Below are positions 43,208 through 51,650 of a DNA stretch of 64,000 nucleotides, in pieces; the stretch's first letter is position 1; every line of letters begins with the position of its first letter. The DNA comes from Pelagimonas sp050633425 (GTDB lineage: Bacteria > Pseudomonadota > Alphaproteobacteria > Rhodobacterales > Rhodobacteraceae): positions 318,104 to 382,103 of the forward strand of contig NZ_JBOEGM010000012.1 in NCBI RefSeq assembly GCF_050633425.1, given 5' to 3'. The notes under the pieces were generated by a model. The model searched no databases. It was not told where the DNA came from and saw nothing but the letters and a program-made list of their open reading frames with translations. The translations under genes were made by a program, and so were the position numbers.

Positions 43208-43783
43208 TTAAGCCTCCTCAGTAGCAGCTTCGGCTGCAGGTGCTTCGTCACGCTTGGGCAGGATATCAGCAACCTTTTTGCCACGACGCTGTGCGACGTT
43301 GCGAGGTGACTGTTCTTTGCCCAGACCGTTCAAAGTGGCGCGGATCATGTTGTAAGGGTTCTGCGAACCGATCGACTTAGCAACAACGTCCTGAACACCC
43401 AGCATTTCGAACACGGCACGCATTGGCCCACCGGCGATGATACCAGTACCCGTTGGAGCTGTGCGCATAACCACTTTACCAGCGCCGTGACGGCCCTCAA
43501 TGTCGTGGTGCAAGGTGCGGCCCTCTTTCAGAGGTACGCGGACCATCTGACGTTTGGCTTGCTCAGTCGCCTTGCGGATCGCCTCAGGTACTTCTTTCGC
43601 TTTACCTTTGCCGAAGCCGACGCGGCCTTTTTGGTCGCCAACAACAACAAGCGCAGCGAAGCCAAAGCGTTTACCGCCTTTAACTGTTTTCGATACGCGG
43701 TTGATCGCGACTAGGCGATCTGCAAATTCCGGTGCTTCGTCACGGTCGCGACGGTTGCCCCGGCGGTTATCACGTTCTGCCAT
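43208..43783 (-). CDS. rpsE: Ribosomal protein uS5
   Basis: The 191-residue protein has the uS5 double-stranded-RNA-binding part (DRLVAINRVSKTVKGGKRF, written to residue 20 of the stretch) and the C-terminal S5 fold (RTAPTGTGIIAGGPMRAVFE, DVVAKSIGSQNPYNMIRATL). The ATG at 43783 is taken because the family N-terminus MAERDNRRG starts there. An open frame upstream extends toward the REP palindromes. Confidence 0.95.
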   Translation of the reverse strand: MAERDNRRGNRRDRDEAPEFADRLVAINRVSKTVKGGKRFGFAALVVVGDQKGRVGFGKGKAKEVPEAIRKATEQAKRQMVRVPLKEGRTLHHDIEGRHGAGKVVMRTAPTGTGIIAGGPMRAVFEMLGVQDVVAKSIGSQNPYNMIRATLNGLGKEQSPRNVAQRRGKKVADILPKRDEAPAAEAATEEA

Positions 43784-43883
43784 TTGGCATCCCTTTAATT
43801 CTTGGCGTTTCCGCCGTTTCACAATCCAAGTGAACCACGAAGGTGACCCCCGGATCATCGAGACGTTCCCGTCTGCAAAATAA

Positions 43884-43902
43884 GGTGGGGAATATCCCCA
43901 CC
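43884..43902. repeat. REP-like palindrome, copy 2 (rplR-rpsE gap)
   Basis: GGTGGGGAATATCCCCACC is a 7-bp inverted repeat with a 5-nt loop. It lies next to the NN pair and mirrors the copy at 43911. Confidence 0.65.
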
Positions 43903-43905
43903 CTA

Positions 43906-43907
43906 NN
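43906..43907. other. Ambiguous bases (NN), likely a contig join
   Basis: Two undetermined bases lie exactly at the centre of two mirrored palindromes (CCCTA-NN-TAGGG). Assembly probably broke in this inverted repeat, so the true length of the rplR-rpsE gap is uncertain. Confidence 0.8.
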
Positions 43908-43910
43908 TAG

Positions 43911-43929
43911 GGTGGGGATATTCCCCACC
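43911..43929. repeat. REP-like palindrome, copy 3 (rplR-rpsE gap)
   Basis: GGTGGGGATATTCCCCACC repeats the motif of copies 1, 2 and 4. With copy 2 it forms a large inverted repeat around the NN. It lies 7 bp after the rplR stop. Confidence 0.65.
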
Positions 43930-43935
43930 ACTGCC

Positions 43936-44295
43936 TTAGATCTTCAAACCACCTTCACGCGCAGCTTCGGCCAGAGCCTTCACTTTGCCGTGGAACAAGA
44001 AACCACCGCGGTCGAAATAGGCTTCTTCGACGCCAGCGGCTTTTGCGCGCTCTGCGATCAAAGCGCCAACCTTGGTTGCGGCTTCTACGTTGTTCTTGCC
44101 AACAAGACCCAGGCTTGGCTCCAGTGTCGATGCAGCTGCCAAAGTGCGGCCTGCCACGTCGTCGATGAGCTGAACACTGATGTTCTTGTTTGAGCGGTGA
44201 ACCGAAAGACGAACGCGACCAGCGTTGACCTTGCGGAGTTTGTTCCGGACGCGCATGCGGCGCTTCTGGAACAGTACACGTTTGCTGTTTGCCAT
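43936..44295 (-). CDS. rplR: Ribosomal protein uL18
   Basis: The 119-residue protein has the uL18 features RRMRVRNKLRKV, RLSVHRSNKNISVQLIDD, ASTLEP and YFDRGGFLFHGKVKALAEAAREGGL (shown in parts). It carries 5S rRNA. It follows rplF by 12 bp. Confidence 0.96.
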   Translation of the reverse strand: MANSKRVLFQKRRMRVRNKLRKVNAGRVRLSVHRSNKNISVQLIDDVAGRTLAAASTLEPSLGLVGKNNVEAATKVGALIAERAKAAGVEEAYFDRGGFLFHGKVKALAEAAREGGLKI

Positions 44296-44307
44296 TGCTG
44301 TGCGTCC

Positions 44308-44841
44308 TTACTTCTTCTTGCCTTCTTTGCGGAAGATGAATTCGCCCTTGTAGCGAATACCCTTCCCCTTATAGGGCTCGGGGCGGCGCCAATCGCGGAT
44401 TTTCGCCGCAACTTCACCAACCTGCTGTTTGTCGTGACCTTCGATCGCGACTTCGGTTGGCTTGGCACACACGATGCTGATCCCATCAGGGATCGCAAAG
44501 TCCACGTCATGCGAATAGCCAAGGTTCAGCTTCAGGACTTTGCCCTGAACAGCTGCACGATAACCAACGCCGTGGATCTCAAGCTCTTTCTTAAAGGTGT
44601 TCTGCACACCGTGGACCAAGTTGGCCACAACTGTGCGGGACATACCCCATTGCTGACGCGCGCGCTTAGATTTGCCACGCGGTGCAACTGTTACGGCATT
44701 ATCTTCCACGGTGATTGTAACATCATCGGTGGCTGTGAAGGTTTGGGTGCCCTTAGGGCCCTTTACTTCAACAACCTGACCCGAAACAGATGCAGACACA
44801 CCAGAGGGCAGCTCAACCGGTTTTTTCCCAATACGAGACAT
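44308..44841 (-). CDS. rplF: Ribosomal protein uL6
   Basis: The 177-residue protein starts MSRIGKKPVELPSGVSASV and has two repeated halves, GYRAAVQGKVLKLNLGYSHD and the C-terminal PEPYKGKGIRYKGEFIFRKEGKKK (shown in parts). The ATG at 44841 is chosen by the family N-terminus and the GGAGG ribosome site just before it. Confidence 0.96.
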   Translation of the reverse strand: MSRIGKKPVELPSGVSASVSGQVVEVKGPKGTQTFTATDDVTITVEDNAVTVAPRGKSKRARQQWGMSRTVVANLVHGVQNTFKKELEIHGVGYRAAVQGKVLKLNLGYSHDVDFAIPDGISIVCAKPTEVAIEGHDKQQVGEVAAKIRDWRRPEPYKGKGIRYKGEFIFRKEGKKK

Positions 44842-44851
44842 AGAGCCCTCC

Positions 44852-45244
44852 TTAGAAGACGGTGCAGAGCACTTCGCCGCCAACATTGGCTGCGCGTGCA
44901 TTTGCATCCGACATCACACCTTGTGGGGTGGAGACAATCGAGACACCCAGACCCTGACGGACCTGTGGGATCTCCTTAACGCCCATGTAAACGCGGCGGC
45001 CGGGTTTGGAAACGCGGGCCAGTTCGCGAATGACAGGTTCGCCATCATAGTACTTCAGGCTGATTTCGAAGGTCGGGTGACCTGCGCTATCCGTGCCAGC
45101 TTCGTAGCCGCGGATGTAGCCTTCGGACGCCAAAACATCCAGAACGCGTCCGCGCTGCTTGGAAGCTGGGGTCATAACGGTGGATTTACCACGCATCTGC
45201 GAGTTGCGGATACGAGTAAGCATATCGCCGATAGGATCGTTCAT
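44852..45244 (-). CDS. rpsH: Ribosomal protein uS8
   Basis: The 130-residue protein has DPIGDMLTRIRNSQMRGK, SKPGRRVYMGVKEIPQV and the C-terminal GLGVSIVSTPQGVMSD plus GGEVLCTVF typical of uS8. It is a primary 16S rRNA binder and, in E. coli, the regulator of its own operon. It follows rpsN by 13 bp. Confidence 0.96.
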   Translation of the reverse strand: MNDPIGDMLTRIRNSQMRGKSTVMTPASKQRGRVLDVLASEGYIRGYEAGTDSAGHPTFEISLKYYDGEPVIRELARVSKPGRRVYMGVKEIPQVRQGLGVSIVSTPQGVMSDANARAANVGGEVLCTVF

Positions 45245-45257
45245 ATTCTACTCTCCC

Positions 45258-45563
45258 TTACCAGCTTGACTTGACCATACCGGGCAGCATGCCGGTCGAA
45301 CCGAGTTCGCGAAGTGCGATACGGCTGACTTTGAGCTTACGGTAATAGGCATGTGGACGACCGGTCAGCTGGCAACGATTGTGCAAGCGTGTGGCCGACG
45401 AGTTGCGCGGCAATTTCGCCAGTTTCAGACGCGCTTTGAAACGCTCTTCCATCGGCTTGGATTCGTCGTTCGCGATTTCTTTAAGCTCGGCGCGCTTAGC
45501 AGCATATTTAGCCACCAGACGCTCGCGCTTTTTCTCGCGTTCGATCATGGATTTCTTCGCCAT
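45258..45563 (-). CDS. rpsN: Ribosomal protein uS14 (zinc-free form)
   Basis: The 101-residue protein is the long, zinc-free form: it has a single cysteine (RLHNRCQLTGRPHAYYRKL) and lacks C-x-x-C pairs. It ends GMLPGMVKSSW. It follows rplE by 14 bp. Confidence 0.96.
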   Translation of the reverse strand: MAKKSMIEREKKRERLVAKYAAKRAELKEIANDESKPMEERFKARLKLAKLPRNSSATRLHNRCQLTGRPHAYYRKLKVSRIALRELGSTGMLPGMVKSSW

Positions 45564-45577
45564 GTCTCTGCTTCCCC

Positions 45578-46156
45578 TTACGCGTTGAACGGCATGTTGA
45601 AATGCTTCAACAGCGCTTTGGCCTGTGCATCAGCGGTGTGTTCGCCGCTTTGTTGCGCAGTGGTGGTGATGATGATGTCCATACCCCAGACTTCGTCGAC
45701 TTTGTCGAAATCAATCTCAGGGAAGACGATGTGTTCCTTCAGGCCCATGGCAAAGTTGCCACGACCGTCAAACGAAGGTTTCACACCACGGAAGTCACGA
45801 ATACGAGGCATCGCGATGGTTGTCAGGCGATCAAGGAATTCGAACATACGGTCGCCACGCAGGGTGACCTTGGTGCCGATGATCATGCCTTCACGCAGAC
45901 GGAACGGCGCGTGGCTGTGCTTTGCCTTGGTGCCGACGGCCTGTTGACCTGCGATTGTTGTGAGATCTTCGATCGCCGATTTGGCTTTCTTGGAGTCACG
46001 AACAGCTTCCGCACCACAACCAATGTTCAGAACGATTTTTTCCAGACCAGGGATCTGCATGTCGTTCTTGTAGCCAAACTCTTCTTTCATAGCTTGGCGG
46101 ATGGTTTCGCGGTACTGCACCTTGAGGCGCGGTGTATAGTTGGCTTGGTCCAGCAT
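45578..46156 (-). CDS. rplE: Ribosomal protein uL5
   Basis: The 192-residue protein has the uL5 signature KIVLNIGCGAEAVRDSKK, FRLREGMIIGTKVTLRGDRM (start of the block) and DIIITTTAQQSGEHTADAQAKALL (shown in parts). It contacts 5S rRNA. The ATG overlaps the rplX stop by one base. Confidence 0.96.
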   Translation of the reverse strand: MLDQANYTPRLKVQYRETIRQAMKEEFGYKNDMQIPGLEKIVLNIGCGAEAVRDSKKAKSAIEDLTTIAGQQAVGTKAKHSHAPFRLREGMIIGTKVTLRGDRMFEFLDRLTTIAMPRIRDFRGVKPSFDGRGNFAMGLKEHIVFPEIDFDKVDEVWGMDIIITTTAQQSGEHTADAQAKALLKHFNMPFNA

Positions 46157-46461
46157 TAGATCACGTCTCCCGTGGTCTTGGCGAAGCGTACTTTCTTGCC
46201 GTCTTCCACGCGGAAGCCAACACGAGACGCTTTGCCGTTTGCATCGACGATTGCCAGGTTAGACAGCTGGATCGGCAGAGCCTTAGGAAGGCGGCCGCCC
46301 TGAGCAGTCTGGCTCTGGCGTGTGTGACGGATCGCAATGTTCACGCCGTCAACAATGGCTTTGCCAGCGGATGGATTCACCGAAGTGATCTCGCCAGTTT
46401 TGCCTTTGTCTTTGCCAGCCAGAACGATGACCTTGTCACCCTTTTTCAACTTAGCAGCCAT
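46156..46461 (-). CDS. rplX: Ribosomal protein uL24
   Basis: The 101-residue protein has the KOW motif (KKGDKVIVLAGKDKGKTGE), then VDGVNIAIRHTRQSQTAQ. It starts early 50S assembly. It follows rplN by one base. Confidence 0.95.
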   Translation of the reverse strand: MAAKLKKGDKVIVLAGKDKGKTGEITSVNPSAGKAIVDGVNIAIRHTRQSQTAQGGRLPKALPIQLSNLAIVDANGKASRVGFRVEDGKKVRFAKTTGDVI

Positions 46462-46462
46462 C

Positions 46463-46831
46463 TTACAGCACCTCCGGGGCGAGTGAGATGATCTTCATGA
46501 AGTTCTTTGCGCGCAGTTCACGAACAACTGGGCCAAAGATACGTGTGCCAACCGGCTCACCTGCTGTGTTCAAGATCACAGCGGCGTTGCGGTCAAAGCG
46601 GATGGCTGTGCCATCTTCACGACGAACTTCTTTTGCGGTGCGTACGACGACGGCCTTACGGACGTCACCCTTTTTAACGCGACCACGTGGAATGGCCTCT
46701 TTCACCGATACGACGATGATATCGCCGACCGATGCATAGCGACGATGCGAGCCGCCGAGGACCTTGATGCACTGAACTTTCCGGGCACCGGAGTTGTCAG
46801 CCACATCCAGATTGGTCTGCATCTGGATCAT
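46463..46831 (-). CDS. rplN: Ribosomal protein uL14
   Basis: The 122-residue protein starts MIQMQTNLDVADNSGARKVQ and has ARVRRVSVGD-type KVLGGSHRRYASVGDIIVVS, RFDRNAAVILN and GTRIFGPVVRELRAKNFMKI. It sits at the subunit interface. A 75-bp gap to rpsQ contains a GGGGG/CCCCC hairpin (46851-46875). Confidence 0.97.
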   Translation of the reverse strand: MIQMQTNLDVADNSGARKVQCIKVLGGSHRRYASVGDIIVVSVKEAIPRGRVKKGDVRKAVVVRTAKEVRREDGTAIRFDRNAAVILNTAGEPVGTRIFGPVVRELRAKNFMKIISLAPEVL

Positions 46832-46906
46832 ATAGTTTCTCCCGACCTATGGGGGCTGTTCTCGTTAGCTCCCCCAGGGTTTCGATGAATGCCAAAAGGC
46901 TCTGGC

Positions 46907-47137
46907 TTAGTCAGCCAGAACCTCCCAACGTTTCGTTTTCGACTTAGGTGCACATTCGATGATGCGAACCATATCGCCTACTGCGAACTTTTCCGCCTCA
47001 TCATGAGCGCGGTATTTCTTGGAACGACGCACGGTCTTTTGCATGACTGGGTGCTTAAAACGACGCTCAACCGAAACTGTAACAGTCTGGGTGTTGGCAG
47101 TGGAGGTCACGGTGCCTGTAAGGATACGCTTGGGCAT
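46907..47137 (-). CDS. rpsQ: Ribosomal protein uS17
   Basis: The 76-residue protein has the uS17 pattern GTVTSTANTQTVTVSVERRF, HPVMQKTVRRSKKYRAHDE and DMVRIIECAPKSKTKRWEV. It is an early 30S binder. It follows rpmC by 3 bp. Confidence 0.96.
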   Translation of the reverse strand: MPKRILTGTVTSTANTQTVTVSVERRFKHPVMQKTVRRSKKYRAHDEAEKFAVGDMVRIIECAPKSKTKRWEVLAD

Positions 47138-47140
47138 GTG

Positions 47141-47347
47141 TTACGCCTCCGCTGCGGCAGCGGCCGCTTTTTCGTTCAAAATGGTGTTCACACGCGCAAC
47201 GTCACGGCGAACCTGACGCATACGAGCGGTATTCTCGAGCTGGCCTGAGGCCTGCTGAAAGCGCAAGTTAAACGCTTCCTTTTTGAGCTGGACGAGCTCG
47301 TCCCGGAGTTGATCCGGGGTCTTGTCCTTAAGTTCCTGGGCGTTCAT
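47141..47347 (-). CDS. rpmC: Ribosomal protein uL29
   Basis: The 68-residue helical protein has DQLRDELVQLKKEAFNLRFQ, then the family AARMRQVRRDVARVNTIL-type stretch (NTARMRQVRRDVARV). It opens the rpmC-rpmD transcript, although it normally follows rplP directly; here rplP is 6.7 kb away behind a terminator. A promoter candidate lies at 47485. Confidence 0.95.
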   Translation of the reverse strand: MNAQELKDKTPDQLRDELVQLKKEAFNLRFQQASGQLENTARMRQVRRDVARVNTILNEKAAAAAAEA

Positions 47348-47484
47348 TCGCCATTTCCTTTTGTTTTCACCAGAGAGCCCCGATCAATTTTGTCCGGGTC
47401 ACCCTAAATCTGGTGAGGTTTTCGACTTCTCGAAACAGCCACGCGCAAGGCGCACTGATTCCGTGAATCCGTGCATGAAGGGTG

Positions 47485-47513
47485 CCTATACGCCCGCCAA
47501 GGGATTCTGGCAA
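47485..47513 (-). promoter_or_regulatory. Candidate promoter for rpmC-rpmD
   Basis: TTGCCA, a 17-bp spacer and TATAGG read on the minus strand, 138 bp before rpmC. It would replace the S10 promoter that normally serves these genes. Confidence 0.6.
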
Positions 47514-47625
47514 GGCCCTTTTGGGCGCTTTCAACCCGCAACTGCGATCCACCGGAAATTAACAGGAATTTCCATAGATTTATGGCCGATTTGGGCGTTG
47601 GGCGCTTTTGTGATACACTGTCGTC

Positions 47626-47895
47626 ATGAGACTCTCCACAGCCATATTATCGGCCATCATCCTGACCCTATCGTGCATGCCCGTTACGGCACAGGATCAA
47701 GCCACCAAACCCTGCTATTGCATCAACCGCGATGGCGAGCGGGTGGAATTGGGCCAAATCGCCTGTTTGCGCGTTGGTGACACGTCGTTTATGGCACGCT
47801 GCTCCATGTCTTTGAACGTTCTGACCTGGCGCAAAGTTGCGGATGGCTGTCTGAGTTCCAACATCAGCATTCCCGCGCAACCCACCGCGCTTTAG
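47626..47895 (+). CDS. Small secreted Cys-containing protein, function unknown
   Basis: The 89-residue protein has a signal peptide (1-22, ending PVTAQ). The mature part has five cysteines (CYC near residues 30-32, ACLRVG, ARCSMS and DGCLSS). No family is recognised. The composition is normal for the window. It is divergent from rpmC and opens the rplP-rpmC insert. Confidence 0.65.
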   Translation: MRLSTAILSAIILTLSCMPVTAQDQATKPCYCINRDGERVELGQIACLRVGDTSFMARCSMSLNVLTWRKVADGCLSSNISIPAQPTAL

Positions 47896-47921
47896 TCCAA
47901 TCTGCGCGGGGTGAGCGCGCC

Positions 47922-48602
47922 CTAAACCATGATCCGATCCTGAAACCAGATCAGCGACGGATAGGCGCAGAGCCAAATCCAGAAAAACCGGTTCAATCCA
48001 AACAAACACGCATTCGCCAAATGGAACGCCCCCGCAATCAATAGGCCAAGGTAGAGAGCGTAGGGATGCAAAAGCACGAGCGGAAACGCCACCTCAAACC
48101 CCATCACCGCCCATGACATCAGGCACAACAGTTTTGGCCGCGTTGCCCATCCGCGCAAATTTTCGGACACCGGATAGGCCGAAAACCGAAACACATCTTG
48201 CAAGGCTTCTCCGCGACGCCAGTCACCCTTGATAATTTTGATATAGCCGGAAACGAAATACGACAGCACCAATTGCAGCGCCAGATAGGCCATCGCCGTA
48301 TCCTGCCAACGGGGATCAGGCGCCAAGTGATAGGCGCTTAAACAGGCAAGGATCAGCATCGTCATCTTGTCTGATCCGCCATTATACGGCCCATCAAACC
48401 GATGCAGCAGGACAATCCCATATAGGAACAGCATCCAAACCGCCCAATCCTGATACACGCCGGCAATCATCATCACACAGGGGAGCAGACGCGGCATCAC
48501 CAGCCAACGCACCCGCCGATCGGCCAAAAACTCCAGCGTTTGCTGAGCGACCGCAAGGCCGACCATCACCGATGTCAGCCAAACAACCTCCGAAAGGATC
48601 AT
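47922..48602 (-). CDS. HTTM-like multi-spanning membrane protein
   Basis: The 226-residue protein is very hydrophobic with about six membrane segments. It contains YFVSGYIKIIKGDWRRGEAL, the W-x-x-G-x-A motif seen in HTTM proteins related to vitamin-K-dependent gamma-carboxylase. Whether it is enzymatic is not known. It overlaps the 48599 gene by ATGA (48599-48602), so the two are co-translated. Confidence 0.7.
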   Translation of the reverse strand: MILSEVVWLTSVMVGLAVAQQTLEFLADRRVRWLVMPRLLPCVMMIAGVYQDWAVWMLFLYGIVLLHRFDGPYNGGSDKMTMLILACLSAYHLAPDPRWQDTAMAYLALQLVLSYFVSGYIKIIKGDWRRGEALQDVFRFSAYPVSENLRGWATRPKLLCLMSWAVMGFEVAFPLVLLHPYALYLGLLIAGAFHLANACLFGLNRFFWIWLCAYPSLIWFQDRIMV

Positions 48603-49054
48603 GGCGTGCTCATCTCAACAGGTGGATCAATAGGAAACTCCGGGCTTTCATAATCCAGAAACCGGACAAGCTCCTCACCCTCGCGCTGAACAAAGATCAC
48701 CCGATACGCAAACGATCCGGTTTGCTGCCCGCCCGCCCGCTGCGAAACAGGAGCCAAAGACGCGCGCACCATATGTGCCAATTCGTCCTTGGAATGTTGC
48801 GTCGGCGTATCTGCCAATCGCTCGGCCAAGCTTACCATATATAACTGTTGATTTCGGCGCGGGTTCCAGACCAAGCGGCGCAACATCCGCACCACGCTCA
48901 CGCGTGCCGGAATGGGCCGCGCCTCGGCCCACTCGGTGGTCTGCCCATCGCGTATCTCCCTCACCTCAATCCGAGGTGACGCCGCAACCGTTTTGAAAAA
49001 CCGCCAAGACGGCAGCAGAACCGGCAATAATAAGAAAACAGTTTTTAACAGCAC
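48599..49054 (-). CDS. Membrane-anchored protein paired with the HTTM protein
   Basis: The 151-residue protein has an N-terminal membrane segment (residues 2-24) and a soluble part with several Arg-rich turns and FLDYESPEFPIDPP near the end. I do not recognise the family; its fixed pairing with an HTTM-like protein, with overlapping genes, suggests they act together. Confidence 0.65.
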   Translation of the reverse strand: MLLKTVFLLLPVLLPSWRFFKTVAASPRIEVREIRDGQTTEWAEARPIPARVSVVRMLRRLVWNPRRNQQLYMVSLAERLADTPTQHSKDELAHMVRASLAPVSQRAGGQQTGSFAYRVIFVQREGEELVRFLDYESPEFPIDPPVEMSTP

Positions 49055-49189
49055 AGTCAGCCCATTCTTCGCCTGTCAACACACGCACCCTAACCGCTGG
49101 CGATTACCAAATTGTTTCCTAAACCATAGACTGACCGACCCGCTGACGCCGACTAACGTCACTCCAACATTTAGTCAGGGGTTTTTGAG

Positions 49190-50245
49190 ATGAGTGCAGC
49201 CATTATTGGAATGTTGCTTTTGGGCATGCTGGTAGCCGGTCTTTATGGGTGTGGATGATGATGACGACAGTAGCGACACGTCATCCGATCCTGAAACTCC
49301 CGAAACCCCAGAAGATTCAATCATAACCACCCTCGACACTCCCTCATATGTGGGCACAGATGGTAACGACACCACCGATCTCGACGCCAGACCCGACGGG
49401 TTTAACGACGTATCGCTGGATGCCGGTGACGGCGATGATCTGTTAGATCTGTCTGATAACGTCGCATTAAACGCGAGAGACACCTATGAAAACGCGCTGT
49501 GGAACGACAGCACCGTTGACGGTGGCCAGGGGATGACACCATCAGTATCGCGGGCGATTCCACCTTGGTAAACGGCGGCGCAGGCGACGATAGCATCACC
49601 GGACATGATCTCGGGACAAGCACCATCGAAGCTGGTGACGGCAATGACTGGGTTTCATTCAACTCAGTTTCAACCGGACCAACCTATGCCTATGGAGGCG
49701 ACGGCGACGATACCCTGTCTGGCGGAGGTGCTGGTGGTCTTTTTGGTGAGGCTGGCAATGACCGGCTTGAGGTATATGGACCGGGCGATAGCGGTGCCGG
49801 GTTTTTCATTGGTGCCCATGGTGGCGACGGCGAAGATACCCTTGCCTATTCCGCATCAGCGATTGCAGAACCAAGCTTTGGCGACACGCCGCAAACGCTT
49901 TATGGCGAGGCAGATGCCGATACGTTTGAGATCACAACAGACGAAGGCAGCGACCGCTACGACGACAGTGTCGTACAAACAGATGGTTCACTTCGGCTGG
50001 GTGTTGTGAACATCGGCGATTTCGAACCGGGTGTCGATAATATCGAGGTCGATCTTGAGGTCCAAACCGATGGCTACGCCCCCGCATCGGCCCGTATTGA
50101 CGGCACCGATCTGATCATTCGCTACGAACATGCCAGCGAACCGGTCCGCGATCTGGTTGTGCACACCAATAGCGCGGACCTGAGTTGGGATGACATCAGT
50201 TTTGTCGGCGAGCATCACCCCGGCACGCTCCAACCCGTCGTCTAA
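49190..50245 (+). pseudogene. Frameshifted calcium-binding-repeat protein with N-terminal membrane anchor
   Basis: Three reading frames together give one protein of about 350 residues. A start at 49190 (AGGGG ribosome site) encodes a hydrophobic anchor, then a +1 shift near 49250 leads into an acidic segment rich in Asp. A second shift near 49530, in CAGGGGATGAC, leads into repeats of the G-G-x-G-x-D type and a C-terminal domain homologous to that of the gene at 51651. Two single-base errors at G runs could explain it as well as true decay, so I call it a likely pseudogene or sequencing artefact. Confidence 0.7.
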
Positions 50246-50294
50246 CCGGCCCGCTCTGAACCACGCTTACCCTCGAACGGTGGCAACCTGCCCC

Positions 50295-50969
50295 CTAGTC
50301 AAATCGCGATGTCATCAATCGTTGCAAGTGCCCGCCGGAAATCGCATCCGGGTGGACCACACCAATTTGCGCAGGCATTTCGGGCAGGTCCAGTATCTTG
50401 GCCAGCGCAAATCTATGGGCGCCGCCGCCGCTGCGCAAACAGCTCCCGTCGCGGGTGACATGTATGAGTATCCCGCCGTGTTCACGGCGAAACCGTTCGG
50501 GCAATTCCGACCTGAGAAGCAATCGCCCCTTGGCTTGGGTGGCTTCGAACAGCCGATCAAGAGCCGCATATCTGCGTTCAAGGTCGGCCCGGTTCGCGCA
50601 TCCATCGGGCCTCTGACCCGAGTCGATCTCCGCCAACAACCGCTTAAAAATCGGTGTTTGGCTCCAAGCGGCACCGTCAATCCACCGCATTCGACAGCTG
50701 ACAAATTTGGGAGAGTCGGTCACCTCTTGGCCCCGGTGCAAATCCCAATCACCCCGACGCACATAGCCGCTATATTGACGCCGAAACCATGTGCTGCCCG
50801 GCCGGGTTTTTAGCTGGTGCGTGACGTCGCGCGGCGGCACAAAAATCGGAGCATCTGACAGCGGCGTGGCATGCCCATATCGTAGGCTCAGCCAGATATC
50901 GCGCAGGAACTTGCGCGGCACCTGCGCCTGAATTTGGCGCAGGATCGTTGGACGTTCACCGCCAGGCAT
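50295..50969 (-). CDS. Conserved protein with a ParB/sulfiredoxin-like motif
   Basis: The 224-residue protein contains RDGSCLRSGGGAHRFALAKI, which resembles the G-x-H-R motif of ParB/sulfiredoxin-like folds, followed by MPAQIGVVHPDA. The first half holds no motif known to me. It overlaps the TIGR02466 gene by 14 bp and lies between the two calcium-binding-repeat genes. The likeness is weak and does not give a function. Confidence 0.6.
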   Translation of the reverse strand: MPGGERPTILRQIQAQVPRKFLRDIWLSLRYGHATPLSDAPIFVPPRDVTHQLKTRPGSTWFRRQYSGYVRRGDWDLHRGQEVTDSPKFVSCRMRWIDGAAWSQTPIFKRLLAEIDSGQRPDGCANRADLERRYAALDRLFEATQAKGRLLLRSELPERFRREHGGILIHVTRDGSCLRSGGGAHRFALAKILDLPEMPAQIGVVHPDAISGGHLQRLMTSRFD

Positions 50970-51579
50970 AGTTGAAGCTCACGCTCACCCGGTTGTCTTC
51001 GTCGGCCATATTCAATCCAACTTCGTGGCGCAGCCAGCTTTCCCACAGCAAAACATCACCGACCTCAGGCTTTGCATAGTAAAACGTCTTGAGGTCATCA
51101 CGTGCGCTTTTGCGACGGGGCGGGGCCGCCATCATCATCGGAAGCCGTGGGTCCTCAAGCTTCAAAGACGCCGCCCCATCAGGCATGGCCACATAGGTGG
51201 TGCCAGAAATCACCGAATGAGGATGGATGTGATTGGAATGCGTGCCGCCCGGAGGCAGGATATTGATCCAGATATCTTCGAGCGTCACCTCGCGCCCGCC
51301 CAGATCAAAATCCAGCTCTTCAATAAACGCCGCGACATGCAAATCCAGCGCTTTGACCAGCGTGTCAAAAATCGGAAATCTCCACGGCAGATCGGTCAAC
51401 GACGCATAGGAGGTGTAGCCCGGATAACCTTCCTTCTCGCACCATTCTTGGCCCGCATCATCGTCATTGGCGATGGAATAACAGGAGTTTTCCAGCTCAT
51501 CAGGGTCAATTGCCTCTCCAAGCTCGGACAGCCGGGCGTGGTACAGGCGGGTGGCAAAAAGCGATTTTATGTCGGACAT
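50956..51579 (-). CDS. TIGR02466-type putative 2-oxoglutarate/Fe(II) oxygenase
   Basis: The 207-residue protein has IWINILPPGGTHSNHIHPHS, then VISGTTYVAMPDGAASL, and near the end LLWESWLRHEVGLN with an R-V-S-V-S-F-N ending. The His-x-Asn-His-x-His and distal His match the iron-binding facial triad pattern of this family, with Arg as the likely 2-oxoglutarate contact. The substrate is unknown. It lies upstream of the ParB-like gene and just downstream of the calcium-binding-repeat gene at 51651, all on the minus strand. Confidence 0.8.
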   Translation of the reverse strand: MSDIKSLFATRLYHARLSELGEAIDPDELENSCYSIANDDDAGQEWCEKEGYPGYTSYASLTDLPWRFPIFDTLVKALDLHVAAFIEELDFDLGGREVTLEDIWINILPPGGTHSNHIHPHSVISGTTYVAMPDGAASLKLEDPRLPMMMAAPPRRKSARDDLKTFYYAKPEVGDVLLWESWLRHEVGLNMADEDNRVSVSFNYAWR

Positions 51580-51650
51580 CTGGGGTTTCCCAACGGTTGG
51601 TAAGGGCTGCCAAGGCCCTACCCGCAGAACCCCGTCACTTCAAGCCGACC

